A stretch of DNA of 64,000 nucleotides from Nothophaeocryptopus gaeumannii (lineage: Eukaryota; Ascomycota; Dothideomycetes; Mycosphaerellales; Mycosphaerellaceae), in contig JASISA010000025.1 of assembly GCA_031771865.1 (NCBI GenBank), positions 2,046,001 through 2,110,000 on the forward strand, given 5' to 3'. This document shows positions 32,821 through 43,908 of this stretch, piece after piece. A program made the position numbers and the translations under genes. The notes below the pieces were generated by a model, which was not told the DNA's origin, searched no databases, and saw only the letters and a program-made list of their open reading frames with translations. How positions within the stretch are numbered: the first letter of the stretch is position 1; each line of letters begins with the position of its first letter.

Positions 32821-34151
32821 CTAAGCAGCCCCAACCCCATGCGCAGCCATATACTGTCCAAACTGCGCCGGATTCCTCGTCTGCACAAAAACCGTCCCAG
32901 GACCCGTGAACTTACAAACCAGTCCCTCTCCAGCACTCATGTTGGAAATAATCCCTCCGGAAGCCACTCGTTCCAAGACGTAATTGCAGTTCCATGCGAC
33001 TAGGTGGCCGTTGTCGATGATGTATTTTTCGTTTTCGCGGAGCTAACACACACACACACAGTGCAGGTTAGCAGGCCATTCATGAGCTGGGTGGGCCACT
33101 CGCAGATTCGCGGGAGGGCATGAGTGGATGAAATGAGGGAGCAAACTTACATCCTTCCTTATAATCGCACCCATACTCTGAATCCAAGTAATCCCAACTC
33201 CACCCAACTTGTATACGAAAAGGCCTTCCCCCGAGAATATAGCTTTTGAAAGCGCCTGGGACACATAATCCTTCGTAACCCCTTGCGTACACGCAAGGAA
33301 AGCATCTTTCCCAATAAACCACGGCGTCTCTCCCGCTTGCAACCGAATATTCGTCACATCCCCCAACGCAAACGGTGCCAACAACAGTTCCCCCGGTCCC
33401 GTGAATGTACTCACTGACATCTCCCCTCTCGCAAGAAGCTTCTTCATACTGAACTTGACTGACCCTTTGACGGTTATGGTAGGCGACATGGCGATCATCG
33501 TGCCAGGTTTCACGGTAAGCGGACAACCCATGGCGAGTTGGAGGGTGACGATGGTATTTGTGTCGCGGTGGGAAATGCGGTAGGAGCCGCCATTGAAGGT
33601 GCCTACGTCGTCGATGGTGGCTTGGGCGCCGACGAAGTGACCTTGTGCGGGTGCGCCGCCGGGCATGGAGGAAGCGCGGTTGGAGTTGAACGTTGGACTT
33701 TTGAGCGGGGCTTCGACGACTTGGGGTTCTTTTTGTTTTTCTGAGGGGTAGGCGTTTTGGGGTGGGCCTGGGTAGTATGGGAGGGTAGTCTCGCCTTGTT
33801 GGATTGCGGAGGGCTGGGAAGGGGCATGAGCGTTGCCGACATGGCCGTCTGGTGGAGGAGGGGAGATTGGAGAGACGGAGGGTGGTGGTGCGAATGTTGG
33901 GAGAGGAGCGAAATGTTGCTGTTGTTGGACCGGTGGAGGAGGGTAGCTTTGATCGGAGCTGGGAGGTGGTGCAAAGTGCTGTTGCGCTGCTGCTGTCACG
34001 TTAGGTGATACTGTGTTGAACCTAGGTCCTGCGTCCTTCAGCATACCTGGAGCGTCTCCAGAGGGTGGAGCTTGACATATACATTAGCACTCGATGGCTT
34101 TTCATGCGATTTAAGAGCCAGCTTACGAGGAAAGTATTGGTTTGAAGCCAT
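32821..34151 (-). CDS. AIM24: Aim24-family mitochondrial protein
   Basis: 388 residues in three exons. Exon 1 (MASNQYFP) begins at 34151; intron 34071-34126 (GTAAGC donor) leads to a Pro/Gln-rich low-complexity region (residues ~10-125; PPPPVQQQQHFAP); the conserved Aim24 beta-rich domain follows (TFNGGSYRISHRDTNTIVTL, GPGELLLAPFALGDVTNIRL, KDAFLACTQGV, GEGLFVYKLGG). Intron 33043-33150 (GTAAGT donor) joins GAIIRKD to LRENEKYIIDNGHLVAWN, ending at the stop 32821-32823. In yeast Aim24 is an inner-membrane protein supporting MICOS and respiratory assembly; this form has no obvious presequence and belongs to the longer Pro-rich group, so its location is uncertain. Confidence 0.93.
33046..33060 (-). 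repeat. TG dinucleotide repeat at a 3' splice site
   Basis: About seven TG units (AC on the plus strand) end immediately before the TTAG acceptor of the second AIM24 intron, in place of a C/T tract. Length variation here could affect splicing. Confidence 0.8.
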
Positions 34152-35635
34152 CACGTCTCTCCCGTGTGTTCTACGTGTTCCACGTGTTGCTCCCTATTCT
34201 GCACTGCTGGCTCTTAAGGCCTCTCCGTCCTCAAGTGGACCCTCAAACAGCTCTTTGTCCTTTTCTTAAAGCAGTCGGTGGTCCAAGATCGTTCGCGGGG
34301 CGTATGCAAGATCGCTGACGATGGTGAGGGAAGCTAGAATTCGGCCAAGAGGAGAGGGGTGAAGTTGTGATGTGAAAGAAGAGTACAAGAAGGATCCAAG
34401 AAACACCAACCTGTTCTTCAACTGCTATAAGCTGATCTTGGTCGCAGACCCGAGGCCTGTGAACGTGTGTGGTGCCACAGCTCTCTTCAGCTCCCATTGG
34501 CTCCATGCAGGGCGCGTACAGTCCCGCTGACCCCAAGAAGCATGGAAGCGGCGCTTAGAGGAGGCGCCGTACTCCTTCCGCTCTCTTCAGCCCCGGCTTG
34601 GTATCGCATCGTTGCAGATGGTGTCGTTTCCTGAGGTGTAGATAGAAGAGGTGGAGTGCGGAGTGTCAGATGCGCGAGCCATCCTGGAGAGTCGTCCCGG
34701 CGTCTTTCACGGCTTCAGATGTGGAAGCTGGGGAATGACCATGGTCGTGCATCTGCACATGAGCGCCGTAAGCAATGGAATGCGGCTAGTACAAGTGACC
34801 ATCATGTTGCAGTCAAGCAGACACGGCAGGCAATGGCGCGTGGTATCGTGAGAAACCGTCTGTTGTATGTACCAAAATCTCGAGTGATTCCAAAGATTAC
34901 TAATCCGCCAAGACCGATCGACTTCAAGTGAATGACTTGAGTGAGTGAAGAACTCGACCACAATCATCCACAATGCTTGCTCTGCAGGCATTCAAATGTC
35001 TCCAGCTCACCGGCTCTGACTCCTCACTCATTCGGCAGCTCGCACTCAGCTTCATGTGCTACAGAACAGCCATTGTGCCTGCACAGCCGCGGAGTCATAC
35101 TGGCTTACCGAAGGATTGCAGATTAGCTCGTCTCTTTTAGGAAGTGCGGTGTCTGCGCCCACTTACACACCTTCATCCACGCGTCAAGGGCGACTGAGCT
35201 TGTGGGTTTACAGTGTCCTCATCCCCCTTGCGCGTGCTTTTGCGGCTGGTAATCTATCACCCACTGTGGACCTCACTACGACGTCGCTCAACACCGTACC
35301 CCAGACGAGGCGCGGTGTCGTTGCATCGGGGCTTGGAGCGTAGTGGCATGAGCGACGGTATTGCTCATCTTCAATGCCTGAGCGAGCTGCTTCCATCTTC
35401 CTTTCTTCATCCACCACAGGTGAGACCAAGACCGAACAACTCGTCTTCCCACCCAAGACGACGACAACAACGACGTCGAGGCAGCAAACCCGCTGAATTC
35501 CGTCGCAGCTGAGTCAACATCAGCATTTCGGCCACAACCCCACGACCGAAAAAGATAGCGAGCACAGGACTCGCCAGAATAGTCAAAATTCCGTTTTCAA
35601 CCGTTCAAGAGAAGTATCAAGACCAATACGTCCCA
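34152..35635. promoter_or_regulatory. Long divergent intergenic region
   Basis: About 1.48 kb between the AIM24 start and the next gene. Open frames are short and without domain character. The size suggests a long regulated promoter and leader for the 918-residue gene; CA-rich leader sequence precedes its ATG. No repeat is seen. Confidence 0.45.
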
Positions 35636-38392
35636 ATGGCGATCCCTCAAAACGGCACTATGGAGGCTGCTCCAGCCTATCTCATCTACCGCGATATCGC
35701 TCCAGGCGAGCCTTTCGACCCAACCTCGCCTCTGCTCTTCTTCCCTCCCAAGGGATCTGACGAGCTATTCGACGCCCTGCGACTGGCCTTCCCACACCTC
35801 AAAACTCACTCAGAGCGAATGCGCGACGCCATTATCCGCTTCCTCCTCGAGGAACGCCAGGAGGAGGAGCTCCAGGCCTCTCCAGCGTTCACAGTCGACA
35901 ACAGCGCACCAACATGGCCATCTGTATCTTCTTCTGGATCTGGCTCGACTCTGAACAGTCCTGAGACTCTCAACTTTGCTACCCCAGCCTCATTCGCAAA
36001 CTCCCCACAGTCACCACAGCTCACACGCCAGGCTTCGTTTGCGACATCGAGCCAGCCAAGCCCACCTTCTCTCGACCAAATGACCGGCGTCTTCAGTCTT
36101 TCGGCGAACGCCCAGCCAAAGCAGAGAATCAGGCGGAAGATGACCGAGGCCGAGAAGGTCGAGTACCGAAAGCGACGAATTGTAAAGGCTTGCGACAAGT
36201 GCGCAAAGCGGAAGCGAAAGTGCCCACACAACCAGGCAGAGATGGATGTGGTTACCAAGTCCAAGAAGCCCACGTCACGAGCATCAAAATCTGCCTCACC
36301 ACAATCAGCAGATTCTGTGACACCTCCAACATTAACAAATCAAGAGTCCTTCTCCACAGAGAATATGATGCCACTGGACAACTTCAACATCTCCACAGAC
36401 TTCGATGTCAACGCATTCCAGTCTTTCGATGACTTCCCAATGTTCGAAGATCCATTCCCAGAACTCAGTGTCGACGACCTTCTACACCAATCTGGTCAGC
36501 CAAATTACGCCAACAACCCGCACGACTACTTCAACCCCAGTATCTCACCGTCACAGTTAAGCTGGCCGAGCAGCAACGACCTACAGCAAAACTTTACGCT
36601 GGTAGATCCACTTCAGGATTCTTTTGATTTGAATGATATGCCAGATCTACAACAATCGTCCGCGGGCACCGATTGGAACGCTGGACTGCTCAACCGACAA
36701 CTTCCACGAGAGCTTGGAGACGTAGCACAATCGAACGCGAGCACCCGTGCGTTCCGCCGCAACGGCTCTCAAGGCGGCCAATCTCCCAATGTGGCGTTAC
36801 AACAACAAGTCACTCTACACGCTGGTAGACAGAATGGTGGCGAGGATATAGACCGAGGCGGTAGTGGTGGCACTGGCAATGGTATGCTATGGGAACACCT
36901 GCGGACAGGCCAGCTCGAACAGCCGCTGCCAACGCACACTGCGCATGTGCATGGCGCAGGCTGCGGAGAGCACTTCGCCCTTGCACATGCGAATGGAGTA
37001 CTGAAGGAACAGACAAGCCAGCGTCCGACATTGGCGCAGACCGTGCTGAGATTGACGGGCACCAAGAAGGCGCTGAAGGCACTTTTGACCTCGACCGCGT
37101 CGAATAGCCCTTCACGAGTCCGATCAATCTCGATGAGTAGTGCCAGTGCAGCGCTGAGACTCACGAGCGAAGCACAGTTGGACGACACTTCAGTGAAACC
37201 AGAAGTGTGTCACACACGTCCGCACCCGGGAACCTCTGCGCTGTACGACACCAACTTACCTCAATCTTCCACGAGGACAGCGCCAGACAGACCCGGAGCA
37301 CGCTTGGAGCGCAAGCTATCGAGTCGCGTCCAGCAAGGGCCCAGACTGCAGACATCTACCTCCGTGTTCCAGTCAAGCGGAACGACAACCGCTGCTCTAC
37401 CACAAGGAAGGCCATCGCCCGCATCAGGCGATACTCGACCCGGTGTATCATCCACATTCGCGCTCGGTCGAAACAAGTTCAAGAACTCCGCTTCTCCCGC
37501 TGGAGCAAGCAGAGCCAATCCATCGCTTGGAGAAGGCATCGCAAGTAGCGTCGGCCTATCAAGCGAACTCTTCATGCTTCGTCGCCGCATCTCATCGGCG
37601 CCAGCACGTCGCAGTGTCAACCACCGCAACGAAGCCATGCTGACCACTCACGCGCAAGACAGTCGGTCTCCCGACAACGACTCACTTGCAGCCCAGGCCA
37701 ACGGCGGTGCGTACCCGCGGCCTGTCGGCACAGCGCAAGCACAAACCGACAAGGGCAAGATGATCCCACAGTATGTTATCAACGACAAAGGCAGAGCGAC
37801 GAATTTGGGAAAGTCGAAAGCCGGCTCACTCTCAAAGACCAACGACGTCGCTCCCGCTCCGCCACCAGCATACAATATCGCCGACAAGGGCAAGGCTACC
37901 AAGATGGCGCTTACCAAAAAGAAGCATGCCGCCGTGGACGCCCAGAAGATCGACGCGATGCTTGCGGCGACGGGCAGCTTTACCTATGCCCAAGCTACTC
38001 ATGTGGTGTACACTTCGAAAGACACCAACCGCCACCGGGACCATTTTGGCAGAGCGCCACTGTCTTCGGAAAAGGCATCTGCTTGCTTCGCTCCATCTTA
38101 TGCAGGAGCGACGCTACTCAGCGTCTTATTGGTGCTCACAGTTCTCGCCCTCGCTCAGGGCTCTGCTTCCAGCTATTTGCTGCTTGCTTCGCTCGCGCCT
38201 GTCTCCTTTGCTGGCATTGGACTGCTTGAGGAGATTGTGCAATGCACGACTGAGAATTCTTCTTGGCTTTCCATGGAGCGCGTTGCGACTACGAACGCAC
38301 GAGCCAGCATTCAAAAGGGCGAGAGGGGCAAGAGTTGGCTGAAGGGTTTGATGTTCCCGTTTGCCTCCGCGCCTTTGACGATGGTGGTGTAA
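35636..38392 (+). CDS. Large protein with a half zinc-cluster motif and C-terminal membrane helices
   Basis: A single 918-codon frame. Residues ~10-75 form a conserved-looking helical start (YLIYRDIAPGEPFDP, HSERMRDAIIRFLLEE). At ~168-200 is a strongly basic segment EAEKVEYRKRRIVKACDKC with Cys186, Cys189 and Cys196: the first half of a Zn2Cys6 cluster, but no second trio of cysteines follows. An acidic region comes next (DFDVNAFQSFDDFPMFEDPF, ~265-290), typical of activation domains. The remainder is disordered and Ser-rich until two hydrophobic segments at ~824-841 (ATLLSVLLVLTVLALAQ) and ~846-864 (YLLLASLAPVSFAGIGLL). This order suggests a membrane-tethered regulator, but the C-terminal part could also be a separate function. 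The N-terminal portion looks conserved in other fungi; I have no name for it. Confidence 0.82.
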   Translation: MAIPQNGTMEAAPAYLIYRDIAPGEPFDPTSPLLFFPPKGSDELFDALRLAFPHLKTHSERMRDAIIRFLLEERQEEELQASPAFTVDNSAPTWPSVSSSGSGSTLNSPETLNFATPASFANSPQSPQLTRQASFATSSQPSPPSLDQMTGVFSLSANAQPKQRIRRKMTEAEKVEYRKRRIVKACDKCAKRKRKCPHNQAEMDVVTKSKKPTSRASKSASPQSADSVTPPTLTNQESFSTENMMPLDNFNISTDFDVNAFQSFDDFPMFEDPFPELSVDDLLHQSGQPNYANNPHDYFNPSISPSQLSWPSSNDLQQNFTLVDPLQDSFDLNDMPDLQQSSAGTDWNAGLLNRQLPRELGDVAQSNASTRAFRRNGSQGGQSPNVALQQQVTLHAGRQNGGEDIDRGGSGGTGNGMLWEHLRTGQLEQPLPTHTAHVHGAGCGEHFALAHANGVLKEQTSQRPTLAQTVLRLTGTKKALKALLTSTASNSPSRVRSISMSSASAALRLTSEAQLDDTSVKPEVCHTRPHPGTSALYDTNLPQSSTRTAPDRPGARLERKLSSRVQQGPRLQTSTSVFQSSGTTTAALPQGRPSPASGDTRPGVSSTFALGRNKFKNSASPAGASRANPSLGEGIASSVGLSSELFMLRRRISSAPARRSVNHRNEAMLTTHAQDSRSPDNDSLAAQANGGAYPRPVGTAQAQTDKGKMIPQYVINDKGRATNLGKSKAGSLSKTNDVAPAPPPAYNIADKGKATKMALTKKKHAAVDAQKIDAMLAATGSFTYAQATHVVYTSKDTNRHRDHFGRAPLSSEKASACFAPSYAGATLLSVLLVLTVLALAQGSASSYLLLASLAPVSFAGIGLLEEIVQCTTENSSWLSMERVATTNARASIQKGERGKSWLKGLMFPFASAPLTMVV

Positions 38393-39624
38393 CGGAAGCT
38401 CGGCCCTTCAGAAACGCTGCGGTGATGGAGTATGATGGAGTTCAGGATAGCATCACGACCTTTTCAAGAAGCAGGATGTGATTGTGGGTTCGGTTTTGAT
38501 TTTGGGGGATTTCGCTGCTCATCGAGGGCTTTATACTCTGAGCATGTAAAGGTGTTCTGCTAGTGTTTCCATATCTGGTGTCAGTACACGTATATGAGAT
38601 GATCATGACCACACACCCCTCGTTTCACTTCTCATCTGTCGTCCACTTCCCACCTCACCTGACTCTCGAGAGGACCTGCGATCGTGCCTTCCTTGCCAAC
38701 GTGATATGCACAATCAAGTTGTCGCTTGTTCATCTTTCATTTCTCTGGTTCAGGCTGCTTTGCTCGGACATCAGCATCAGCAGCACCAGCAGCCATGCTG
38801 TTCCTCATTCATTGCACCGTCCATCAAACCAGGCGTGAGAGAGGATCATGTTGCTAATGCCATCGCACGTACACGAGATGGTGACTTCCATACAAGCTCT
38901 ATTCAACTTCTCTCTTGCGCGATCGTTCCCTCACCGTCCTATCGCTTGACTTCAGACTCGCATTGCATTGTGACTTCCATGTCTGTGGAACGCGAACGTG
39001 CTACAATTCGTAGATATACATCTTTTATAAACCCCGTCTCGTTTTCTGCATTGCTGGAACAACAGCGGCCAGCAATGTCCAGCGACCTATGCGGCTCTTT
39101 CATTCATTGTCCGTTGAATGCAGCTGGGCATGAGAGGGGATCGCGTCGTCAAAGTTCATTGCATGTATGTGAGACGACTGTGGCCATCCTACCCGTCCTC
39201 ATTTGATATTTGCTGTTGTTTGAGCAAAACCTCAAATTTACTTGACTCCATCTACCCCAGCCTTACTTCACTTCGCGCCTTCCGTCCGTCAATGGTATGC
39301 ACAGACCATGTGCGATGGTATATCTTCTGTCTGCCAATTCGCAGTTCCGCTTGCTCGCACGTACTGTTGTTGACTTCAAGAGGGCGTGCGGCTCCTTATT
39401 CATCGTTCCGTCAATAGACTGGGCGTGAGAGAGGATGATGAAAGAAATAATGGAACACCTCGAAGATGTCTGGTTCTGTCAACCTGTATCCATTGCTTTA
39501 CTGTATGAATCACTCGCTATCATCAATGCGGCAAAAGTGCAAAACGCTCGCTCAAAATCCAGACATGCGCAACAACTACCCTTTTCGTCCACTACCCTCC
39601 AAGCCTCTGTCCAACACCGCCACC
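38393..39624. other. Intergenic with a three-copy repeat
   Basis: 1.23 kb between two converging genes. Most of it is occupied by the diverged 295-bp repeat listed next. No gene is seen. Confidence 0.5.
38587..39440. repeat. Three diverged tandem copies of a ~295-bp unit
   Basis: Each unit opens with a CACGTATATGAGATG-like block (38587, 38866, 39162) and ends with CTCATTCATTG-like sequence, then CCGTC and GGCGTGAGAGAGGAT (38832, 39127, 39422). The end blocks are 295 bases apart in both intervals; the start blocks are 279 and 296 apart. The interior is less alike. No terminal inverted repeat or coding potential is visible. Confidence 0.7.
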
Positions 39625-41115
39625 TCAAATGCCCTCCTGCGCCCTCTCCACCCTCTCCCTCAACTCCCCAACCCCCACCGCCCCCGTCCTCATAACAACA
39701 ACCCCCTGCACCTCTCCACTCTGCACAACCCTCACAAACCCGGGACAAATCTCCGTACTCATCAACCCAAGAACCCTCCAAACCTCCGTCACGGAAATCG
39801 GATTCTTCAAACTCTGCTGCAACTGCTGAGTAACCACTTGCATACTGAAACTCGCTCGCTCTTTCGTCCCGACCATCATGTTCAACACCCTCGCCACGTC
39901 CTCGATGCGTTGGAGGGAAGATTTTCGCTCGAGTTGGGATTTCGTGGGCCCGGAGGGGAGGTTGGAGAGATGGGATTGCTTGGCTAGAAGGCGGTTCAGA
40001 AGGGCTGTGCTGCGGTTTGCGGTTCCTTGAGGTGTGCGGTCGGAGGGAGAAGGGGTTTGGGCGGCTGGTGAAGCAAATTTCGCTGAGGCTGCGGCGGCTT
40101 GGGCGCCTTTGAGGTCTGCGAGACGTTGTTCGCCACGGGAGAAGACGCCCGAGGCCTTTTCTGTGGATGAACTTGGGGTGATTTCGAGGAGGGGGAGTTG
40201 GTCGATGAAGGCTGATGCTGTTCTGTTTTCTTTGGCGGTGGTGGATTGCCAAGTGTGCCAGGTCTTTTGGAGCGCGTCTTCGAAGCGATTGTTCAGATTT
40301 TCTTCATCAATGTAGCTGGCTGCGCGTTTTAGTGCGCGGCCTCGTCCTTCGACTCTGTTCAGTCTGATGCCGGCTCTTCCGTAGTCTTCCAAGGTAAAGC
40401 TCTGCTCTCTGACTGAGACGAGGGCGAGGATGCGTCGTAGATCGGCTTGCGTGACAGCGCGCTTCTTCCAGTGCTTCGTGATCATTGGTAGGAGCTCCTT
40501 CATTTGCACTGGTGAATAAGTTCCATTGTGCGAGTAGTACATAGACAGTGCAGCCAAACATGATGCGTACAACTCCTGTAGGTCTTCAATCCCCGGAGGG
40601 AATGATAGATCAATCTGGAACTTCTCGTGTGGCGGCGTTTCTGGCGGCGTGTCATATGAAAGCTTGGTCTTCGGGAGTGATAACGGGATAGCGCGCGAGT
40701 TCGCATCGATTTTCAAGTTGTCGAAGAGGGCAGCGGCCTTCTTGCTGGGAGTCTCGCCGGGTGTCGGTGGAGCCGCATTCTTTATTCGCTTGGTTCGTGG
40801 AGTTGCCTTCGCTTGCTGAGGAGCTTTGAAGTCTGGCTTCGTCGTGTATACTGCGATCTCATCGTCGCTCTCTGGCTCCGCTTGGCGCTTCCTCTTCTGC
40901 GACTTCGATGTAGGCTTTGCGACTGGCGCCGGGGGAGGTGGAGGGGTTGTCTCGCGCTTATGAATGATCTTCCTCTTCTTGCCTTCGTTGGCTTTCAGCT
41001 CGGGCTTCGACACGCTGCCAAAGAACTGGATGCTCTTTTGTGTCTTCGTCGATCGGGTTTGTTTACTCGGCTGTTGATCCTCGACCAACGTGGAGGCTTT
41101 GCGCTTGGGAGGCAT
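39625..41115 (-). CDS. CDT1: DNA replication licensing factor Cdt1
   Basis: 496 residues, one exon. The middle segment (FPPGIEDLQELYASCLAAL, YSHNGTYSPVQMKELLPMI, TQADLRRILAL, LEDYGRAGIRLNR) is the geminin/Cdt1-type winged helix; the C-terminal one (SSLQRIEDVARVLNMMVG, SFSMQVVTQQLQQSL, TEVWRVLGLMSTEICPGFV) is the second winged helix that binds MCM. A PCNA-interaction box is present near the N-terminus: Gln26, Ile29, Phe31, Phe32 in TQKSIQFFG. Cdt1 loads the MCM2-7 helicase in G1. The N-terminus is basic and disordered (MPPKRKAS), and several Ser/Thr-Pro sites could be cyclin-kinase targets. Confidence 0.9.
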   Translation of the reverse strand: MPPKRKASTLVEDQQPSKQTRSTKTQKSIQFFGSVSKPELKANEGKKRKIIHKRETTPPPPPAPVAKPTSKSQKRKRQAEPESDDEIAVYTTKPDFKAPQQAKATPRTKRIKNAAPPTPGETPSKKAAALFDNLKIDANSRAIPLSLPKTKLSYDTPPETPPHEKFQIDLSFPPGIEDLQELYASCLAALSMYYSHNGTYSPVQMKELLPMITKHWKKRAVTQADLRRILALVSVREQSFTLEDYGRAGIRLNRVEGRGRALKRAASYIDEENLNNRFEDALQKTWHTWQSTTAKENRTASAFIDQLPLLEITPSSSTEKASGVFSRGEQRLADLKGAQAAAASAKFASPAAQTPSPSDRTPQGTANRSTALLNRLLAKQSHLSNLPSGPTKSQLERKSSLQRIEDVARVLNMMVGTKERASFSMQVVTQQLQQSLKNPISVTEVWRVLGLMSTEICPGFVRVVQSGEVQGVVVMRTGAVGVGELRERVERAQEGI

Positions 41116-42142
41116 TGTGATATGGTAGATGTATGCGGTGATTTATGATAGCTTGGTGGGATAAGCTGTAGAGGATATGCGACTCAAGTCATGGGGAGGG
41201 ATGAGCGTCGGGTGTTGGGAGACGCGCTGTAAAGAGGTCGGGAGAAACGCGAAACACGAAACACGAATTTGAGACGCGACACGCGCTTGCCGAGGATTCC
41301 CCGAAGAGCTTGCATCGTCTCGCCAAGTCGATGCATCCCACTTTACCACTTCACCTTTCCATCACCTTTCCATCAACTTGCCATCAACCACCTCTTACAA
41401 CCAACGCACCAGCTGCAGATATCGTAGCAGGCTTCATGACAGCAGCAGCATACCGATTAATGCATCCAATGGCTGGTCTCTGGCCTTCATGATGCCAACA
41501 ACATGCTCTGATCTGACCGTTCCGCCAACGCCCTTGACATCGCCATGTCATTGAAAGAGATCAAGAGCCTCTTGAACGCATCTGCAATGTCCTTGATATA
41601 TCTGGCATTTGCACGAGTTGCAATGTCATCTATATCTTCTCTGATGGATCGTCGACCGGCTGAACCCACTCCAAAGAACTGCCGAAGCAACCAGCCAGGC
41701 CGACTATACAGCTCCTCCCCTGCTCGTCTACAAGCTTCACCAGGTTCATCGCAAGTCGCAGACCTGGGAACAATTTCAAACTCTGCAATCACACACCTCC
41801 CCTTTTTTAGGCAATGGAGGCGACTGCTGCCCGTCCGGAGCTGGTCAGCCTTACTACCGCCCGAAAAGTCAGTTTATCGGGCCTAAAGTCAATATCCTAG
41901 CTGTCCGCTGCCATCTGACCCCTTTGAGCGGTGCATGCAAGGTGTGTGCGGCCGTGTATCTGCTCTAATAATGGCATCTGTGTATCGTGATGGTGGGCTT
42001 TTCTGCTTGCGAAGACCCTCCTGGGATGGTTCTTTAGCATGTGGTGCTGGAAATACCGTAGGCCAACCTGTCCCATCTTCTCTCCAATCTCCTGCATGCC
42101 TGATGGATGCTCCCACCCATTTCGCCCATTGTAGCTATTACC
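41116..42142. promoter_or_regulatory. Divergent intergenic region, CDT1/MFS transporter
   Basis: About 1.03 kb with the promoters of both genes. ACGCG-type words occur upstream of CDT1 (41221-41290), reminiscent of MluI-box (ACGCGT-like) elements of G1/S genes, but the match is loose. No gene is seen. Confidence 0.4.
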
Positions 42143-43908
42143 ATGACGGACATAGAAGAAGCACAGGATGGTGAACACATCCAGAAGGAAAAGACACTAC
42201 CTCGTGAAGATGCTGTCGATTATGTTGCCGGTGACAAGGTCCTTTCAGACTTACGCAGCATCGAGCTGTCCGGGCTAGAAATGGACCTGGAGAAGAGAGG
42301 CGAAGAGGGCGGCTACATCTTGGATCCCAATGTATTGAGGCAGCTCACACCGAATTGGAGGCATTATCAGCTCTCGCGAGATGGAAAGACTGTGTTAATA
42401 CCGCAGCCAGCCGCAGACCTGGACGATCCGCTGAACTGGTCATGGTGCAAGAAGCATATCATTCTGCTAGTAATCTCAGCAACCTCATTTCTGCCAGATT
42501 ATGGAAGTGTCACCGGCGCTGTCACGCTCATCCCGCAGGCGAAGTGAGTTTGTCTGGCCGTGCTTTCCGGGCGTTGCTGCTGATGCCTCTTAGGCAATGG
42601 AACATGACAGAGAACCACGTCAATCACTCGCAGTCTGGAAACGTCTTCATGATCGGTGCTGGTGGAGTCATTGTCGTCGCTCTATCCGCCTACTTCGGCA
42701 GACTCCCTGTCCTCTTTTGGTTTTCAGTAATCGCGCTCTGGACAGCCGCAGGCTGCGCAGCAGCAACAACCTTCGAAACATTCATGACCTTCCGCGTCCT
42801 CAACGGCTTCTTCTCGACTGTAGCCCAAGGCGGAGGCGTGATGTTCATCAAAGACATGTTCTTCGTCCACGAAAGAGCCCGCAAGATCAACATTTGGGCC
42901 AGCTTTGTCATCCTATCACCCTATTTTGGCCCCTTGATAACAGCTTTCATCTTTTCCACCCAAAAGTGGCCATGGGCCTTTTGGGTCTACACAGTAATGA
43001 CAGCCGTCTGCCTCCTGGCCATCATCTTCTTCGGCAACGAAACCTACTTCGACCGCAGGATCCCCACCGACCAACGTCCTCGTCGAGCGCCCGGAATCAC
43101 TGGCACAGCTTCTCGCCTCATCGGCGTTGAACAATGGCACTACCGCCACCAACGCAACTCCTTCCGAGAAGCATGCATGCGCCCCATCCATGTCCTCCTT
43201 AAACCGACAATCTTCATCAGTGTCATCTACTACCTCTTTACGTTCGCGTGGGTGGTGGGTATCAATACTACTCTGTCGATGTTCGTTACGCCTTTATACA
43301 ATTTCGGCCCGCGCCAAATCGGCTTCTATTATTTCACACCCGTCACAGCCGCCATTCTCGGCGAAATAATTGGTCGCTGGCTGCACGACAGACTCGCCAA
43401 GCTGCTCACCAATCGAAGCGATGAAGGAAGACTCAGACCGGAATATCGTCTCATGTCTATAAACTTCGCGACACCTTTCATGGTCGTAGGGATAATCGTC
43501 CTGGGATTTGCGCTAGAAGAGGAATGGCATTATATGGTAGCTGCAGTCGGGTGGGGGTTGTATGTGTTTGGGATCATGGTCACGACTGTGGCGATTACGG
43601 CGTATTGTTTGGATAGTTATCCCGAGGGGAGTGGGGAGGTTGCGGCTTGGTTAAACTTTGCGAGGTAAGGCGAAAAACCGATAGCAAACTTGCGCTGAAT
43701 GAGGGAGGGCTAATGGTGGTTTAGGACAACTGGCGGCTTCATTGTCAGCTATTTTCAGGTCGACTGGGCGAATGCGATGGGAACAAAGAAGAGCTTGGGT
43801 ATTCAAGCGGCTATCTGCTTTGCGGCGTACTTCTTGGTGGTGCTCTTGCAGGTGTACGGGCAGAGGCTGAGAGAGAAAGCTGGTCCATTGAGGTTCCGAA
43901 CGGACTGA
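42143..43908 (+). CDS. MFS transporter, DHA1-like
   Basis: 551 residues in three exons: introns 42544-42593 (GTGAGT donor, CTTAG acceptor) and 43665-43724 (GTAAGG donor, CTAAT branch site, TTTAG acceptor). A long cytosolic N-terminus has the DDPLNWSWCKKHIILL motif common to fungal drug/proton antiporter-type carriers, then twelve hydrophobic segments (e.g. GNVFMIGAGGVIVVALSAYFG, VLFWFSVIALWTAAG, RVLNGFFSTVAQGGGVMF). The central loop carries HYRHQRNSFREA. Expected in the plasma membrane; substrate unknown. Met at 42143 (MTDIEEAQD) was chosen; an in-frame ATG at 42107 adds 12 residues. Confidence 0.93.

Noticed and set aside
39479..40252. 257-codon minus-strand frame overlapping the 3' part of CDT1
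   Set aside because: Out of frame with the clear winged-helix domain of CDT1 on the same strand; Gly/Arg-rich shadow.
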